DNA from: Bacillota bacterium
GTDB lineage: Bacteria; Bacillota; Sulfobacillia; JACIYH01
Direction of reading: 5' to 3'
Assembly: GCA_040757085.1 (NCBI GenBank)
Contig: JBFLXJ010000030.1
Coordinates: 1-64,000, forward strand
DNA length: 64,000 nucleotides
In this document: in pieces, positions 16,106 through 25,442 of the stretch
Position numbering within the stretch: the stretch's first letter is position 1
Layout of the letters: the number at the start of each line of letters is the position of its first letter
Notes under the pieces: generated by a model
What the model was told of the DNA's origin: nothing
Databases searched by the model: none
What the model saw: the letters and a program-made list of their open reading frames with translations, nothing else
Translations under genes and position numbers: made by a program

Positions 16106-16861
16106 ATGGCCCGGCTGCGCCGGTGGCGGGCGGACCTGCACGTGCACACGGCCCTGTCGCCCTGCGCCGACGATGACATGAGTCCCTGGCGGGTGGTGGC
16201 GGCGGCACAGGTGGCGGGGCTTGACCTGATTGCGGTGACCGATCACAACTCCTGCCGGCAGGTACGGGCGGTGATGGAAGTGGGGAGGACGGCCGATCTG
16301 GCGGTGATCCCGGGCATGGAAGTGCAGACGCGGGAAGACGTGCACCTGGTGTGTCTCTTCGACACCCCGGAGCAGGCGGAAAGCTGGGGAGAAGAGGTAT
16401 ACCGTCACCTGCCGGCGCGCTCCAATCCCGAGCAAACCTTCGGAAGGCAACTCCTCTTTGATGCCTGCGACCGGCCGGCCGGTAAGGAGGAACGATTGCT
16501 GCTGTGTGCCTGCGACCTGGGGGTCGAGCAGGTGGTGCAGCGCGTTACCGCCATGGGCGGCCTGGTCGTGCCCGCTCACGTCGACCGCCAGGCCTACGGC
16601 CTGGTGTACACGCTGGGTTTCTTTCCTCCCGGCCTGGACCTGCTGGCAGCCGAGATTTCCGGGCGGGAAGCGGAGGAAGCCGTGAGGACCCGGTTCCCCC
16701 AGCTGGGCGACATCCGCCTGTATTCGGCTTCCGACGCCCACAGGCTGGAGGAAATCGGGCTCCACCCCAGCTTCTTTTGCCTGAAGGAGCCCACGGTGGC
16801 GGAACTGGGACTGGCTTTCCGGGGGGTGGGGGGAAGGAACGTGGTGATCTGCCCCAAGTAG
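16106..16861 (+). CDS. PHP-domain phosphoesterase-like protein
   Basis: 251 residues with a full set of PHP metal-binding motifs: DLHVHT (about residue 10), VTDHN, PGMEVQT, PAHVDR and SASDAH. The family includes phosphatases and nuclease-like enzymes; the substrate is not known. It begins on the base after the DRTGG stop codon. Its place between the sensory hydrogenase module and NuoE is typical of hydrogenase clusters in anaerobic Bacillota and suggests a signalling or maturation role. Confidence 0.85.
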   Translation: MARLRRWRADLHVHTALSPCADDDMSPWRVVAAAQVAGLDLIAVTDHNSCRQVRAVMEVGRTADLAVIPGMEVQTREDVHLVCLFDTPEQAESWGEEVYRHLPARSNPEQTFGRQLLFDACDRPAGKEERLLLCACDLGVEQVVQRVTAMGGLVVPAHVDRQAYGLVYTLGFFPPGLDLLAAEISGREAEEAVRTRFPQLGDIRLYSASDAHRLEEIGLHPSFFCLKEPTVAELGLAFRGVGGRNVVICPK

Positions 16862-16948
16862 GGGCGGTCTTCCTGCTGACAGGAGGGAGGGTGATCGTCT
16901 GCCACAGGTGACGTGGCAACTGCTGCAGCTTCAGAGAGGAGGGAGATC

Positions 16949-17428
16949 GTGGCACAGGTGGCAGCCCTCAGCCCCACGCTGAGGGAGGAAGCGAGTCAAA
17001 TCATCGCCGGGTACCGGGGGCAACCCAGCGGCCTGATCCAGGTGCTATCGCGCCTCCAGGAGAAACTTGGTTACCTGCCCCGTGACGTCCTGAAAGAGGT
17101 GGCGGACACCCTGGACGTAGCACTGACGGATGTGTACGGGGTGGTGACCTTTTACGCGCTGTTCACCTTGAAGCCCCGGGGGCGTCACACCATCAACCTG
17201 TGCAAGGGGACGGCGTGTTACGTGCGGGGGGCGGCTCAACTGATAGAGCGCCTCCGGAAGGACTACGGGCTCAAACCGGGCGACACGACCGACGATGGGC
17301 GCTTCACCCTGGAGGTCGTCCGGTGCCTGGGGGCGTGCGGGCTGGGTCCGGCGGTGATGATCGACAAAGACGTGCACGCTCGCGTCAAGCCTGAGAAACT
17401 GGGGGAAATCCTGAGCAGGTACGAGTAG
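16949..17428 (+). CDS. hndA: NuoE-like [2Fe-2S] subunit (HydC/HndA), copy 1
   Basis: About 159 residues. This is the thioredoxin-like [2Fe-2S] subunit that works with a NuoF-like flavoprotein. The helical N-terminal part has GYLPRDVLKEVADTL and GVVTFYALF. The cluster ligands are CKGTACYVRG (two Cys) and CLGACGLGP (two Cys). GTG 16949 is chosen because GAGAGGAGGGAG precedes it closely; an upstream GTG at 16913 is possible. In context it serves the first catalytic hydrogenase set. Confidence 0.9.
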   Translation: MAQVAALSPTLREEASQIIAGYRGQPSGLIQVLSRLQEKLGYLPRDVLKEVADTLDVALTDVYGVVTFYALFTLKPRGRHTINLCKGTACYVRGAAQLIERLRKDYGLKPGDTTDDGRFTLEVVRCLGACGLGPAVMIDKDVHARVKPEKLGEILSRYE

Positions 17429-17438
17429 GGGGACGACG

Positions 17439-18014
17439 GTGCACGAACTGGCCCTCCACATCCTTGACCTCTTCCGCAACGCCGTGGAAGCGGGGGCCCG
17501 CACGGTGCAGATAACGGTGCGGGAGGACACCGCTTCCGACCGGCTCGAGATCGAGGTACGGGACGATGGGCGGGGGATGACCCCCGACCAGGTGCGCACC
17601 GCCTGTGACCCCTTTTACACCACGCGCCTCACCCGACGGGTGGGGATGGGGCTTGCTCTTCTGGAAGCTGCCGCCCGGGCGGCGGGGGGCGACCTGCGGA
17701 TCGAATCGTCGCCCGGGCAAGGTACGCGGGTGACCGCTACTTTCCAACTTAGCCACATCGACCGGGCCCCTCTAGGGGACATGGCTGCCACCCTGGAGGT
17801 GGCTGCGGCCGAGCCCGCGGTGGAGGTGGAGTACGAACACTGGCGGGACCGCCGCGTTTTCCGTTTCTCCACCCGGGAACTGGACGGGTTTCTGGGGGTG
17901 AGCGCCCGTGATGACCCCCGGGTACTGGCCTGGATTAACCGCCACGTAGCCGAAGGGGAAAGGGCGTTGAGTTCCGCGGTTTGTCAAGGTTGCAAGGGGG
18001 TGGAGTCGAGGTGA
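17439..18014 (+). CDS. Histidine-kinase-like ATPase within the hydrogenase operon
   Basis: 191 residues. The HATPase domain occupies about residues 1-115: N box DLFRNAVEAGA, G1 RDDGRGM, F box DPFYTTR, G2 VGMGLAL. There is no sensor, HisKA or membrane segment. The C-terminal 70 residues (FRFSTRELDGFLG and after) are not recognised. Proteins of this kind lie between NuoE and HndB genes in related clusters; the role is unknown. The stop overlaps the next start as GTGA. Confidence 0.8.
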   Translation: MHELALHILDLFRNAVEAGARTVQITVREDTASDRLEIEVRDDGRGMTPDQVRTACDPFYTTRLTRRVGMGLALLEAAARAAGGDLRIESSPGQGTRVTATFQLSHIDRAPLGDMAATLEVAAAEPAVEVEYEHWRDRRVFRFSTRELDGFLGVSARDDPRVLAWINRHVAEGERALSSAVCQGCKGVESR

Positions 18015-18373
18015 AATCGCTGGAAGATCTGGCCCGGCTGCGGGACGAGGTGCGGGAACGTATGAAGGTGCGGGAGGGCGCCCGAGCTGTGCGCATCACG
18101 GTGGGCATGGGTACCTGCGGCATCGCTGCGGGTGCCCGTGACGTGATGGCTGCCCTCCTGGACGAACTGAGCAAGCGGGGGTTGACCGACGTAACCGTGA
18201 CCCAGACGGGGTGCGCGGGGCTGTGCGAGTACGAGCCCCTGGTGGAGGTGAGCCGGCCCGGCCAGCCCAAGGTGACTTACTCGTACGTAACGCCGGAGAA
18301 GATTCGTCAGATCGTGGCCCAGCACGTGGTGAACGGACAGATCATCGGTGAATGGGTGCTGGCGGCCAGGTAG
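18011..18373 (+). CDS. hndB: [2Fe-2S] thioredoxin-like ferredoxin, HndB type
   Basis: About 120 residues. An N-terminal helix (SLEDLARLRDEVRERM) precedes a thioredoxin-like [2Fe-2S] domain with four cysteines in GTCGIAAGA and QTGCAGLCEYEP. This matches HndB of NADP-reducing hydrogenases, where it passes electrons between flavin and Fe-S subunits. The start is GTG 18011, overlapping the previous stop, with GGTGGAG upstream. It is followed after 18 bp by the NuoF fusion. Confidence 0.87.
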   Translation: MKSLEDLARLRDEVRERMKVREGARAVRITVGMGTCGIAAGARDVMAALLDELSKRGLTDVTVTQTGCAGLCEYEPLVEVSRPGQPKVTYSYVTPEKIRQIVAQHVVNGQIIGEWVLAAR

Positions 18374-18391
18374 CCGGAGGGAGGAGTAGCC

Positions 18392-21300
18392 ATGGAGCTT
18401 TACCGCGCCCACGTGCTCGTGTGTGCTGGGGCCGGCTGCCTTTCCTCCGGGTGCAAGGCGGTGGAGGAAGAATTGCTGGCTGCCATCCGGGAGCACGGGC
18501 TGGACAGAGAAGTGCGGGTGGTGGAGACGGGGTGCATGGGTCCCTGTGACCTGGGTCCCATGATCGTGGTCTACCCCGAGGGGGTGTTTTACCGGAAGCT
18601 GACCCCTGCGGACGCCCGCACCATCGCTGAAGAGCACCTGCTCAAGGGTCGCGTCGTGGAGCGCCTGGTATACCGTCTACCGGAGACGGGAGTCCAGGTT
18701 CCCGAACGGGAGCAGATACCCTTTTTCCAGCGCCAGGTGCGCATTGCCCTGCGCAACTGCGGCCGTATAGACCCGGAGCGGGTGGAGGAGTACATCGCCT
18801 GCGACGGCTACGCCGCCCTGGGCAAGGTGCTTTCCTCCATGAAGCCGGAGGAGGTAATCGACTACCTGAAGCGCTCCGGCCTGCGGGGGCGGGGCGGGGC
18901 GGGCTTCCCCACCGGCCTAAAGTGGGAGTTCGCCATGAAGGCCCAGGGGACGCCGAAGTACGTGGTATGTAATGCCGACGAGGGTGACCCGGGTGCCTTC
19001 ATGGACCGCAGCATACTGGAGGGTGACCCCCACACGGTCCTGGAGGGCATGGCCATCTGCGGCTACACCATCGGGGCCAGGCAGGGGTACTTATACGTGC
19101 GGGCCGAGTACCCCCTGGCGGTGGAACGGCTGGGGAAGGCCATTGCCCAAGCCTACGAGTACGGGCTGCTGGGGGACAACATCTTCGGCACCGGCTTCTC
19201 GTTCCACGTGGAAATCCGGGTGGGGGCAGGAGCATTCGTGTGCGGTGAGGAAACCGCCCTGCTTGCCTCCATCGAGGGCCGACGGGGCGAGCCCCGTCCG
19301 CGGCCGCCATTCCCCGCCAACGAAGGGTTGTGGGGCAAGCCCACGGTCATCAATAACGTGGAGACCTGGGCCAACATTCCCCCCATCATCCTCAATGGTC
19401 CGGAGTGGTTCGCGCGCCTGGGGACGGAACGGTCCAAGGGCACCAAGGTGTTCGCCCTGGCCGGCAAGATCAACAACACCGGCCTGGTGGAGGTACCCAT
19501 GGGGACCACGCTGGGGGAAATCATCTTTGACATCGGTGGTGGTATCCCCAGGGGGAAGAAGTTCAAGGCTGCCCAGACCGGCGGGCCCTCGGGCGGCTGC
19601 ATCCCGGCCGAGTACCTCAATACCCCGGTCGATTACGAGTCCCTGGCTGCGCTGGGGACGATCATGGGGTCGGGCGGCCTCATCGTGACCGACGAGGACA
19701 CCTGCATGGTCGACTTCTCCAAGTTCTTCCTGGAATTTGTCCAGGATGAGTCGTGCGGTAAGTGCACGCCCTGCCGGGTGGGCACCAAGCGCATGCTGGA
19801 GATCCTGGAACGCATCACCCGGGGTGAAGGCCGAGAGGGCGACGTCGAATTGCTCATCGAGCTGGGGCAGCAGATCAAGAATTCCGCCCTGTGCGGCCTG
19901 GGCCAGACGGCGCCCAACCCGGTCCTCTCCACCATCAGGTACTTCCGCGAGGAGTACGACGCCCACATCCGCGACAAGCGGTGCCCGGCCTCGGTGTGTG
20001 CGGCGCTCTTCACGTCGCCCTGCCAGAACACCTGCCCGGCCGGCATCGACATCCCCATATACATCGACCACATCCGCAACGGGCGCTTCCGCGACGCGTA
20101 CTTCACCATCAAGCGCGACAACCCGCTGGCGGCCGTGTGCGGGCGCGTGTGCGACCATCCCTGCGAGTCCAGGTGCCGCCGCAGCCAGATCGACGAGCCC
20201 ATGGCCATCCGGCTGCTCAAGCGGGCCGCCACCGACTGGGTGCTTGAGCACGAGGGGCGCCTTCCCAACTTCGCCCCTGCTCCGTCCAACGGTATGAGGG
20301 TGGCGGTCGTGGGTTCGGGCCCGGCCGGCCTGACCTGCGCTCACTTCCTGGCCCTGAAGGGGTACCGGGTGACGGTGTTCGAGGCCCTGCCCGTGGCCGG
20401 TGGCATGCTGGCCGTGGGCATCCCCGAGTACCGGTTGCCACGCCACGTGCTGGAGGCCGAGATTAAGTCCATCACCGACCTGGGGGTCGAGATCAAGACG
20501 GGCGTCCGGGTCGGGAAGGACATCACCCTGGAGGAGCTGAAGGGGCAGGGTTACCGGGCCATCTTCCTGGCGGTGGGCGCCCACGGCAGCCAGCCCCTGG
20601 GCGTTAAGGGCGAGGAGATGGCCGGTGTCTACGCGGGCGTGGAGTTCCTGCGCCGGGTGAACCTGGGGCAGGCTCCGGACTTCAGGGGCAAGACCGTAGT
20701 AGTGGTGGGCGGCGGCAACGTGGCCATCGATGCGGCCCGTACTGCCTTGCGCCTGGGCGCGAAAGAGGTGCACGTCGTGTACCGCCGGCGCCGGGAAGAC
20801 ATGCCCGCCATCCCCGACGAGATCGCAGAGGCCGAACATGAGGGGATCAGGTTCACCTTTCTGGCCGCCCCGGCTTGGGTGGTGGGGAAGGATGGCAGGG
20901 TAACTGGACTGGCCTGCCAGCGCATGACCCTGGGCGAGTTCGATGCCAGCGGCCGCCGCAAGCCGGTCCCGCAGCCGGGGTCCGAGTTCATCGTGCCCGC
21001 CGACGTGGTGATTTCCGCCGTAGGCCAGACCGTGGAAGCCGAGTTCGCCACCGGCAATGGGGCCCTGGCCCGCGGGCGGGGCGGGGTGTTCGTGGTGGAT
21101 TCCCGGACCATGGCCACCAACCTGGAGGGTGTGTTTGCCGGCGGCGACTGCACCCTGGGTCCGGCCAGCGTGATCGAAGCGGTGGCGGCGGGCAAGCGCG
21201 CGGCCGCCTCCATCGACCGCTACCTGGGCGGCGACGGCAACGTAGTGCTGGAGCAGCCCGTGGAGCGGAAGCTCTCCGGTGAGTTGCTGGAAAAGGAGAC

Positions 21301-21430
21301 GCCGCGGCGCAAGGTGACCGTGCTGCCGCCCGAGAAGAGGTGCGACTCCTTCCGGGAAGTGGAGCTGGGCTACAACTACGAGGTGGCCATGGCCGAGGCG
21401 GCCCGTTGCCTGCGCTGCGACGTGAAGTAG
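18392..21430 (+). CDS. NuoF-like flavoprotein fused to GltD/NfnB-like FAD-NAD(P) oxidoreductase
   Basis: 1012 residues. Domains in order: a [2Fe-2S] ferredoxin-like domain ([21 protein letters not shown], residues 1-95); a NuoF core with the NADH/FMN motif [10 protein letters not shown] near 166 and the [4Fe-4S] motif [11 protein letters not shown] near 453; then a glutamate-synthase small-subunit-like part. That part has Fe-S cysteines (CQNTCPAG near 543, [13 protein letters not shown] near 582), FAD site [10 protein letters not shown] near 637 and NAD(P) site [12 protein letters not shown] near 769. It ends RCLRCDVK. Two nucleotide-binding modules on one chain suggest electron transfer or bifurcation between NADH, NADPH and the HydA encoded next. 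The start ATG 18392 follows GGAGGGAGGAG. Confidence 0.92.
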   Translation: MELYRAHVLVCAGAGCLSSGCKAVEEELLAAIREHGLDREVRVVETGCMGPCDLGPMIVVYPEGVFYRKLTPADARTIAEEHLLKGRVVERLVYRLPETGVQVPEREQIPFFQRQVRIALRNCGRIDPERVEEYIACDGYAALGKVLSSMKPEEVIDYLKRSGLRGRGGAGFPTGLKWEFAMKAQGTPKYVVCNADEGDPGAFMDRSILEGDPHTVLEGMAICGYTIGARQGYLYVRAEYPLAVERLGKAIAQAYEYGLLGDNIFGTGFSFHVEIRVGAGAFVCGEETALLASIEGRRGEPRPRPPFPANEGLWGKPTVINNVETWANIPPIILNGPEWFARLGTERSKGTKVFALAGKINNTGLVEVPMGTTLGEIIFDIGGGIPRGKKFKAAQTGGPSGGCIPAEYLNTPVDYESLAALGTIMGSGGLIVTDEDTCMVDFSKFFLEFVQDESCGKCTPCRVGTKRMLEILERITRGEGREGDVELLIELGQQIKNSALCGLGQTAPNPVLSTIRYFREEYDAHIRDKRCPASVCAALFTSPCQNTCPAGIDIPIYIDHIRNGRFRDAYFTIKRDNPLAAVCGRVCDHPCESRCRRSQIDEPMAIRLLKRAATDWVLEHEGRLPNFAPAPSNGMRVAVVGSGPAGLTCAHFLALKGYRVTVFEALPVAGGMLAVGIPEYRLPRHVLEAEIKSITDLGVEIKTGVRVGKDITLEELKGQGYRAIFLAVGAHGSQPLGVKGEEMAGVYAGVEFLRRVNLGQAPDFRGKTVVVVGGGNVAIDAARTALRLGAKEVHVVYRRRREDMPAIPDEIAEAEHEGIRFTFLAAPAWVVGKDGRVTGLACQRMTLGEFDASGRRKPVPQPGSEFIVPADVVISAVGQTVEAEFATGNGALARGRGGVFVVDSRTMATNLEGVFAGGDCTLGPASVIEAVAAGKRAAASIDRYLGGDGNVVLEQPVERKLSGELLEKETPRRKVTVLPPEKRCDSFREVELGYNYEVAMAEAARCLRCDVK

Positions 21431-21444
21431 GGGGTAGGGCGGCA

Positions 21445-23178
21445 ATGGCAAAGGTAACCCTGACCATAGACGGGCGCAAGGTGGAAGCCGAACGCGGGAT
21501 GACCGTGCTCCAGGCGGCCCGCCTGGCCGGTATCAATATCCCCACCCTGTGCTACCTGGAGAACCTGAACGCCATCGGGGCCTGCCGGGTGTGCGTGGTG
21601 GAGGTCAAGGGAGCGAAGACCCTGCAGGCTTCCTGCGTCCTCCCCGTGGCGGACGGCATGGAGGTGTGGACCAACTCCCCCGCGGTGCGGGCGTCGCGCC
21701 GCCTTACGGTGGAGTTGCTCCTCTCCGACCACCCCACCGAATGCACGACCTGTATCCGTAACGGAACCTGCGAACTGCAAGCCCTGGCCGAGTCCCTGGG
21801 CATCCGCCGGGTGCGCTTTGAGGGAGAAAAGCACGGGGGGACGGTGGACGAATCCAGCCCCTCCATAGTGCGGGACAACCGCAAGTGCATACTGTGCCGT
21901 CGCTGCGTGGCGGTGTGCGAGAAGGTGCAGTCGGTGAAGGCCATCGGTCCTCAGGAGCGGGGCTTCGAGACGGCCATCGCTCCGCCCTTCGACCTACCCC
22001 TGGCCGACTCGGTGTGCGTGAATTGCGGCCAGTGCACCCTGGTATGCCCGACCGGGGCCCTCCACGAGCGGGATGACACCGAACTGGTCTGGCAGGCCCT
22101 GGCCGATCCCAAAAAGCACGTGGTGGTGCAGACGGCCCCGGCCACGCGCGTCACCGTGGGTGAGATGTTCGGAATGCCCCCGGGGAGCGTGGTGACGGGG
22201 AAGATGGTGGCGGCCCTGCGCCGCCTGGGGTTCGACCGGGTCTTCGACACCGACTTCACTGCCGACCTGACCATCGTGGAAGAAGGGTATGAGCTGGTGC
22301 ACCGCCTGCGGGACGGCGGGGTGCTCCCTATGATCACCTCCTGCAGCCCGGGGTGGATCAAGTTCATCGAGACCTTCTTCCCGGAAATGCTGCCCAACCT
22401 CTCAACCTGCAAGTCGCCCCAGCAGATGTTTGGGGCGCTGGCCAAGACCTATTACGCGCGCAAGGTGGGTATCGATCCTGCTGACATCTTCGTGGTTTCC
22501 ATCATGCCGTGCACGGCCAAGAAGTTCGAGGCCCGGCGCCCGGAGATGACCGACTCCGGATACCCGGACATCGACGCCGTACTCACCTCGCGCGAACTGG
22601 GTCGCATGCTGAAGGAGGCGGGCATCGTCTTCGATGCCCTCCCCGAGGAACCGTACGACGATCCCCTGGGAGTTTCGACCGGGGCCGCTGCCATATTTGG
22701 CGCCACCGGTGGCGTGATGGAGGCGGCCCTGCGCACTGCGTACGAGGTGGTGACGGGTAAGGCCCTGTCCAGTCTCGATTTCGAGGCGGTACGGGGTATG
22801 GAGGGGATCAAAGAGGCCACCGTGGACCTCGACGGCACCCAGGTGCGGGTGGCGGTGGCCCATACCCTGGGCAACGCCCGCAGGGTGCTGGAGGCGGTGA
22901 AGTCGGGTCGGGCTCAGTACCACTTCATCGAAATCATGGCCTGTCCCGGCGGCTGCATCGGCGGTGGCGGCCAACCCATCCCCACTACCGACGAGATACG
23001 CAAAAAGCGCATCGAGGCCATCTACCGGGTGGACAGGGACATGCCGCTGCGCAAGTCCCACGAAAACCCGGTGATCCGGGTGCTGTACCAGGAGTTCCTG
23101 GGCGAGCCCAACTCCCACAAGGCCCACGAGCTCCTGCACACGCACTACCAGCCCCGCTATCAGTACGCCAAGCTGTAA
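21445..23178 (+). CDS. hydA: [FeFe] hydrogenase catalytic subunit HydA, copy 1
   Basis: 577 residues. It reduces protons or oxidises H2 at the H-cluster. Domains: N-terminal [2Fe-2S] (CYLENLNAIGACRVCVV), the His-Cys [4Fe-4S] region (HPTECTTCIRNGTC), two [4Fe-4S] motifs (CILCRRCVAVC, CVNCGQCTLVC), then the H-cluster domain and a short C-terminal small-subunit-like domain. H-cluster loops: TSCSPGW (Cys300), MPCTAKK (Cys356) and MACPGGC (Cys500, Cys504). The first loop has TSCSP rather than the TSCCP of Clostridium CpI. The start is ATG 21445, 15 bp after the fusion gene. The partner is probably that NuoF fusion. Confidence 0.95.
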   Translation: MAKVTLTIDGRKVEAERGMTVLQAARLAGINIPTLCYLENLNAIGACRVCVVEVKGAKTLQASCVLPVADGMEVWTNSPAVRASRRLTVELLLSDHPTECTTCIRNGTCELQALAESLGIRRVRFEGEKHGGTVDESSPSIVRDNRKCILCRRCVAVCEKVQSVKAIGPQERGFETAIAPPFDLPLADSVCVNCGQCTLVCPTGALHERDDTELVWQALADPKKHVVVQTAPATRVTVGEMFGMPPGSVVTGKMVAALRRLGFDRVFDTDFTADLTIVEEGYELVHRLRDGGVLPMITSCSPGWIKFIETFFPEMLPNLSTCKSPQQMFGALAKTYYARKVGIDPADIFVVSIMPCTAKKFEARRPEMTDSGYPDIDAVLTSRELGRMLKEAGIVFDALPEEPYDDPLGVSTGAAAIFGATGGVMEAALRTAYEVVTGKALSSLDFEAVRGMEGIKEATVDLDGTQVRVAVAHTLGNARRVLEAVKSGRAQYHFIEIMACPGGCIGGGGQPIPTTDEIRKKRIEAIYRVDRDMPLRKSHENPVIRVLYQEFLGEPNSHKAHELLHTHYQPRYQYAKL

Positions 23179-23191
23179 AGGAGGGAAGGAG

Positions 23192-23707
23192 ATGGGTAAG
23201 GCGAGCCTAGAGGTTCCTCGCCAGCATACGACCCCCGGGCAGGAGACCGTTCCCCGCCAGGAGATGACCCGGGTGCGGGAGATCATCTCCCGCCTGCGGG
23301 ATCGACCGGCACCCCTTCTGCCCATCCTGCAGGCCATTCAGAAGGAGATGGGCTGGATATCGGAGGAGGCCATGGTGGAGGTGGCAGAAGCCCTGGGTGT
23401 CCACCCCAGCCAGGTCTACGGGGTCACCACCTTCTATACCCTGTTTGCCACCCGGCCCAAGGGCCAGCACGTGATCAGGGTGTGCGCCAGCGCTCCCTGT
23501 CACGTGCCGGGAGCGGGCGCGGTGCTGGAAGCCCTCAAGAAGGCCCTGGGAGTGGACGTGGGGCAGACCACGCCCGACGGGAAGTTCACCCTGGAACTCA
23601 CCAGTTGCATCGGGGTATGCGGGGTGGCGCCCGCCATCATGATCGACGACCAGGTGTACGGGAACCTGAAGCCGGCTGACATCGGGGCCATCCTGGCCCG
23701 CTACTAG
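23192..23707 (+). CDS. hydC: NuoE-like [2Fe-2S] subunit (HydC), copy 2
   Basis: 171 residues. Motifs are GWISEEAMVEVAEALG, GVTTFYTLF, then cluster ligands CASAPCHVPG and CIGVCGVAP. It pairs with the NuoF encoded next to form the NADH-reacting half of the second hydrogenase. The start is ATG 23192 with AAAGGAGGGAAGGAG upstream. The first 24 residues (PRQHTTPGQETVPRQ) are an extension that copy 1 lacks. It is 14 bp from both neighbours. Confidence 0.92.
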   Translation: MGKASLEVPRQHTTPGQETVPRQEMTRVREIISRLRDRPAPLLPILQAIQKEMGWISEEAMVEVAEALGVHPSQVYGVTTFYTLFATRPKGQHVIRVCASAPCHVPGAGAVLEALKKALGVDVGQTTPDGKFTLELTSCIGVCGVAPAIMIDDQVYGNLKPADIGAILARY

Positions 23708-23721
23708 GGAGGGGGAGGGAG

Positions 23722-25440
23722 ATGCTGTATCGAGCCCACGTGCTGGTATGTAACGGGACCAACTGCAGCCTGAAGGGCTCACCCGAGATCCAGAAGGAGT
23801 TCTCCCGGCTCCTTCCCGAGTACGGGCTGGACAAAGAGGTCAAAGTGGTGGAAACCGGGTGTTTCGGGCTGTGCGAGTACGGGCCCACCGTGGTGGTGTT
23901 CCCCGAAGGGACCTTCTACGCAGGGGTCAAGGTGTCTGACGTCCGCGAGATCGTCTCCGAGCACCTGTACAAAGGTAGGGTGGTGAAGCGGCTCCTGTAT
24001 CAGGTCCCGCCGGCGGCCAAACCGGTGCAGGTCTACCCGGAGGTGGACTACTTCCGCCACCAGGTGCGGGTGGTGCTGCGCAATTGCGGTCTCATAGACC
24101 CCGAGTCCATCGAGGAATACATCGCCCGTGGCGGCTACCAGGCACTGGGGAAAGCCCTGACTGCCATGACCCCTGCCCAGGTGGTGGAAGAAATGAAGGC
24201 CTCCGGCCTGCGGGGCCGGGGCGGGGCGGGGTTCCCCACCGGGCTCAAATGGCAGTTCGCCGCCCGTGCAGACGGCTCGGGCCCCAAGTACGTGGTGTGC
24301 AATGCCGACGAGGGCGAGCCCGGCACATTCAAGGACCGCCTGATCCTGGAAGGGGATCCCCACTCGGTGCTGGAGGGCATGCTGATCGCCGGGTACGCAG
24401 TGGGTGCGCACCAGGGCTATGTGTACATCCGGGGTGAGTACGTCCTCTCCATCGAGCGGCTCCAGAAGGCCATTGCCCAGGCCCGGGAGATGGGCCTGCT
24501 GGGGAAGAACATCCTGGGCTCGGGATTTGATTTCGACGTGGAGATCCGCCTGGGCGCCGGTGCCTACGTGTGCGGCGAAGAGACGGCCCTGTTCGAGTCC
24601 CTGGAGGGGGGCCGGGGCGAGCCCCGCATCAAGCCTCCCTACCCCACCGACGTGGGCCTGTTCGGTCGTCCCACCGTGATCAACAACGTGGAAACCCTGG
24701 CCAACGTGCCCCTGATCATCGAACGGGGTGCCTCCTGGTTCCGCACCCTGGGGACGCAGAAGACGCCCGGCACCAAGGTGTTCACCCTCACCGGGGACAT
24801 CGTCAACGCCGGGCTCATCGAAGTGCCCATGGGGATCACCCTGCGGGAGATCATCTACAACATCGGCGGCGGAATCCCCAACGGACGGCAGTTCAAGCTG
24901 GCCCAGACGGGCGGCACCTCGGGCGGCGTCATCCCACCCGAACTACTGGACGTACCCATGGATTACGACAGCCTGGCCGCCCATGGTTCAGCCCTGGGTT
25001 CGGGAGCATTGCTGATCATCGACGACTCCCACTGCATCGTGGACGTGGCGAAATCCTTCTCCTTCTTCTTCCTGCACGAGTCGTGCGGCAAGTGCACGCC
25101 CTGCCGGGAGGGGACGCTGCAGTTGCACCGCATCATGGAGCGCATCAGTAGCGGGGAAGCCACCAGGACCGACCTGGAGAACATGAAGACCCTGGCCCAG
25201 GCCATGTACGTGGCCCCGCTGTGCCCGCTGGGTCAGACGGCTCCCCTGCCCCTGATGAGCACGCTGAAGTGGTTCGAGTCCGAGTACCTGGCCCACGTGG
25301 TGGGTAAGACCTGTCCCGCCGGGGTGTGCCCCATGAACGGTGCCTCGGCGCGCGCCGGCGCTACGCACGCTGCCGCAGCCGCCGTGGGTGCCGCGCGCAC
25401 CGGGTCGGCCCGGGCGGTAACAGCGGCGAGGGAGGTGTAG
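23722..25440 (+). CDS. hydB: NuoF-like NADH-binding flavoprotein (HydB), copy 2, without ferredoxin tail
   Basis: 572 residues. An N-terminal [2Fe-2S] domain (CNGTNCSLKG, ETGCFGLCEYGP) precedes a NuoF core with [13 protein letters not shown] and the [4Fe-4S] motif [11 protein letters not shown]. HydB/HndC proteins usually end in a double [4Fe-4S] ferredoxin domain. Here the chain keeps only KTCPAGVCP and then runs into an Ala-rich tail (THAAAAAVGAARTGSARAV). It resembles the N-terminal half of the fusion protein at 18392, consistent with duplication. The start is ATG 23722 after GGAGGGGGAGGGAG. It lies two bases before hydA copy 2. Confidence 0.92.
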   Translation: MLYRAHVLVCNGTNCSLKGSPEIQKEFSRLLPEYGLDKEVKVVETGCFGLCEYGPTVVVFPEGTFYAGVKVSDVREIVSEHLYKGRVVKRLLYQVPPAAKPVQVYPEVDYFRHQVRVVLRNCGLIDPESIEEYIARGGYQALGKALTAMTPAQVVEEMKASGLRGRGGAGFPTGLKWQFAARADGSGPKYVVCNADEGEPGTFKDRLILEGDPHSVLEGMLIAGYAVGAHQGYVYIRGEYVLSIERLQKAIAQAREMGLLGKNILGSGFDFDVEIRLGAGAYVCGEETALFESLEGGRGEPRIKPPYPTDVGLFGRPTVINNVETLANVPLIIERGASWFRTLGTQKTPGTKVFTLTGDIVNAGLIEVPMGITLREIIYNIGGGIPNGRQFKLAQTGGTSGGVIPPELLDVPMDYDSLAAHGSALGSGALLIIDDSHCIVDVAKSFSFFFLHESCGKCTPCREGTLQLHRIMERISSGEATRTDLENMKTLAQAMYVAPLCPLGQTAPLPLMSTLKWFESEYLAHVVGKTCPAGVCPMNGASARAGATHAAAAAVGAARTGSARAVTAAREV

Positions 25441-25442
25441 CC

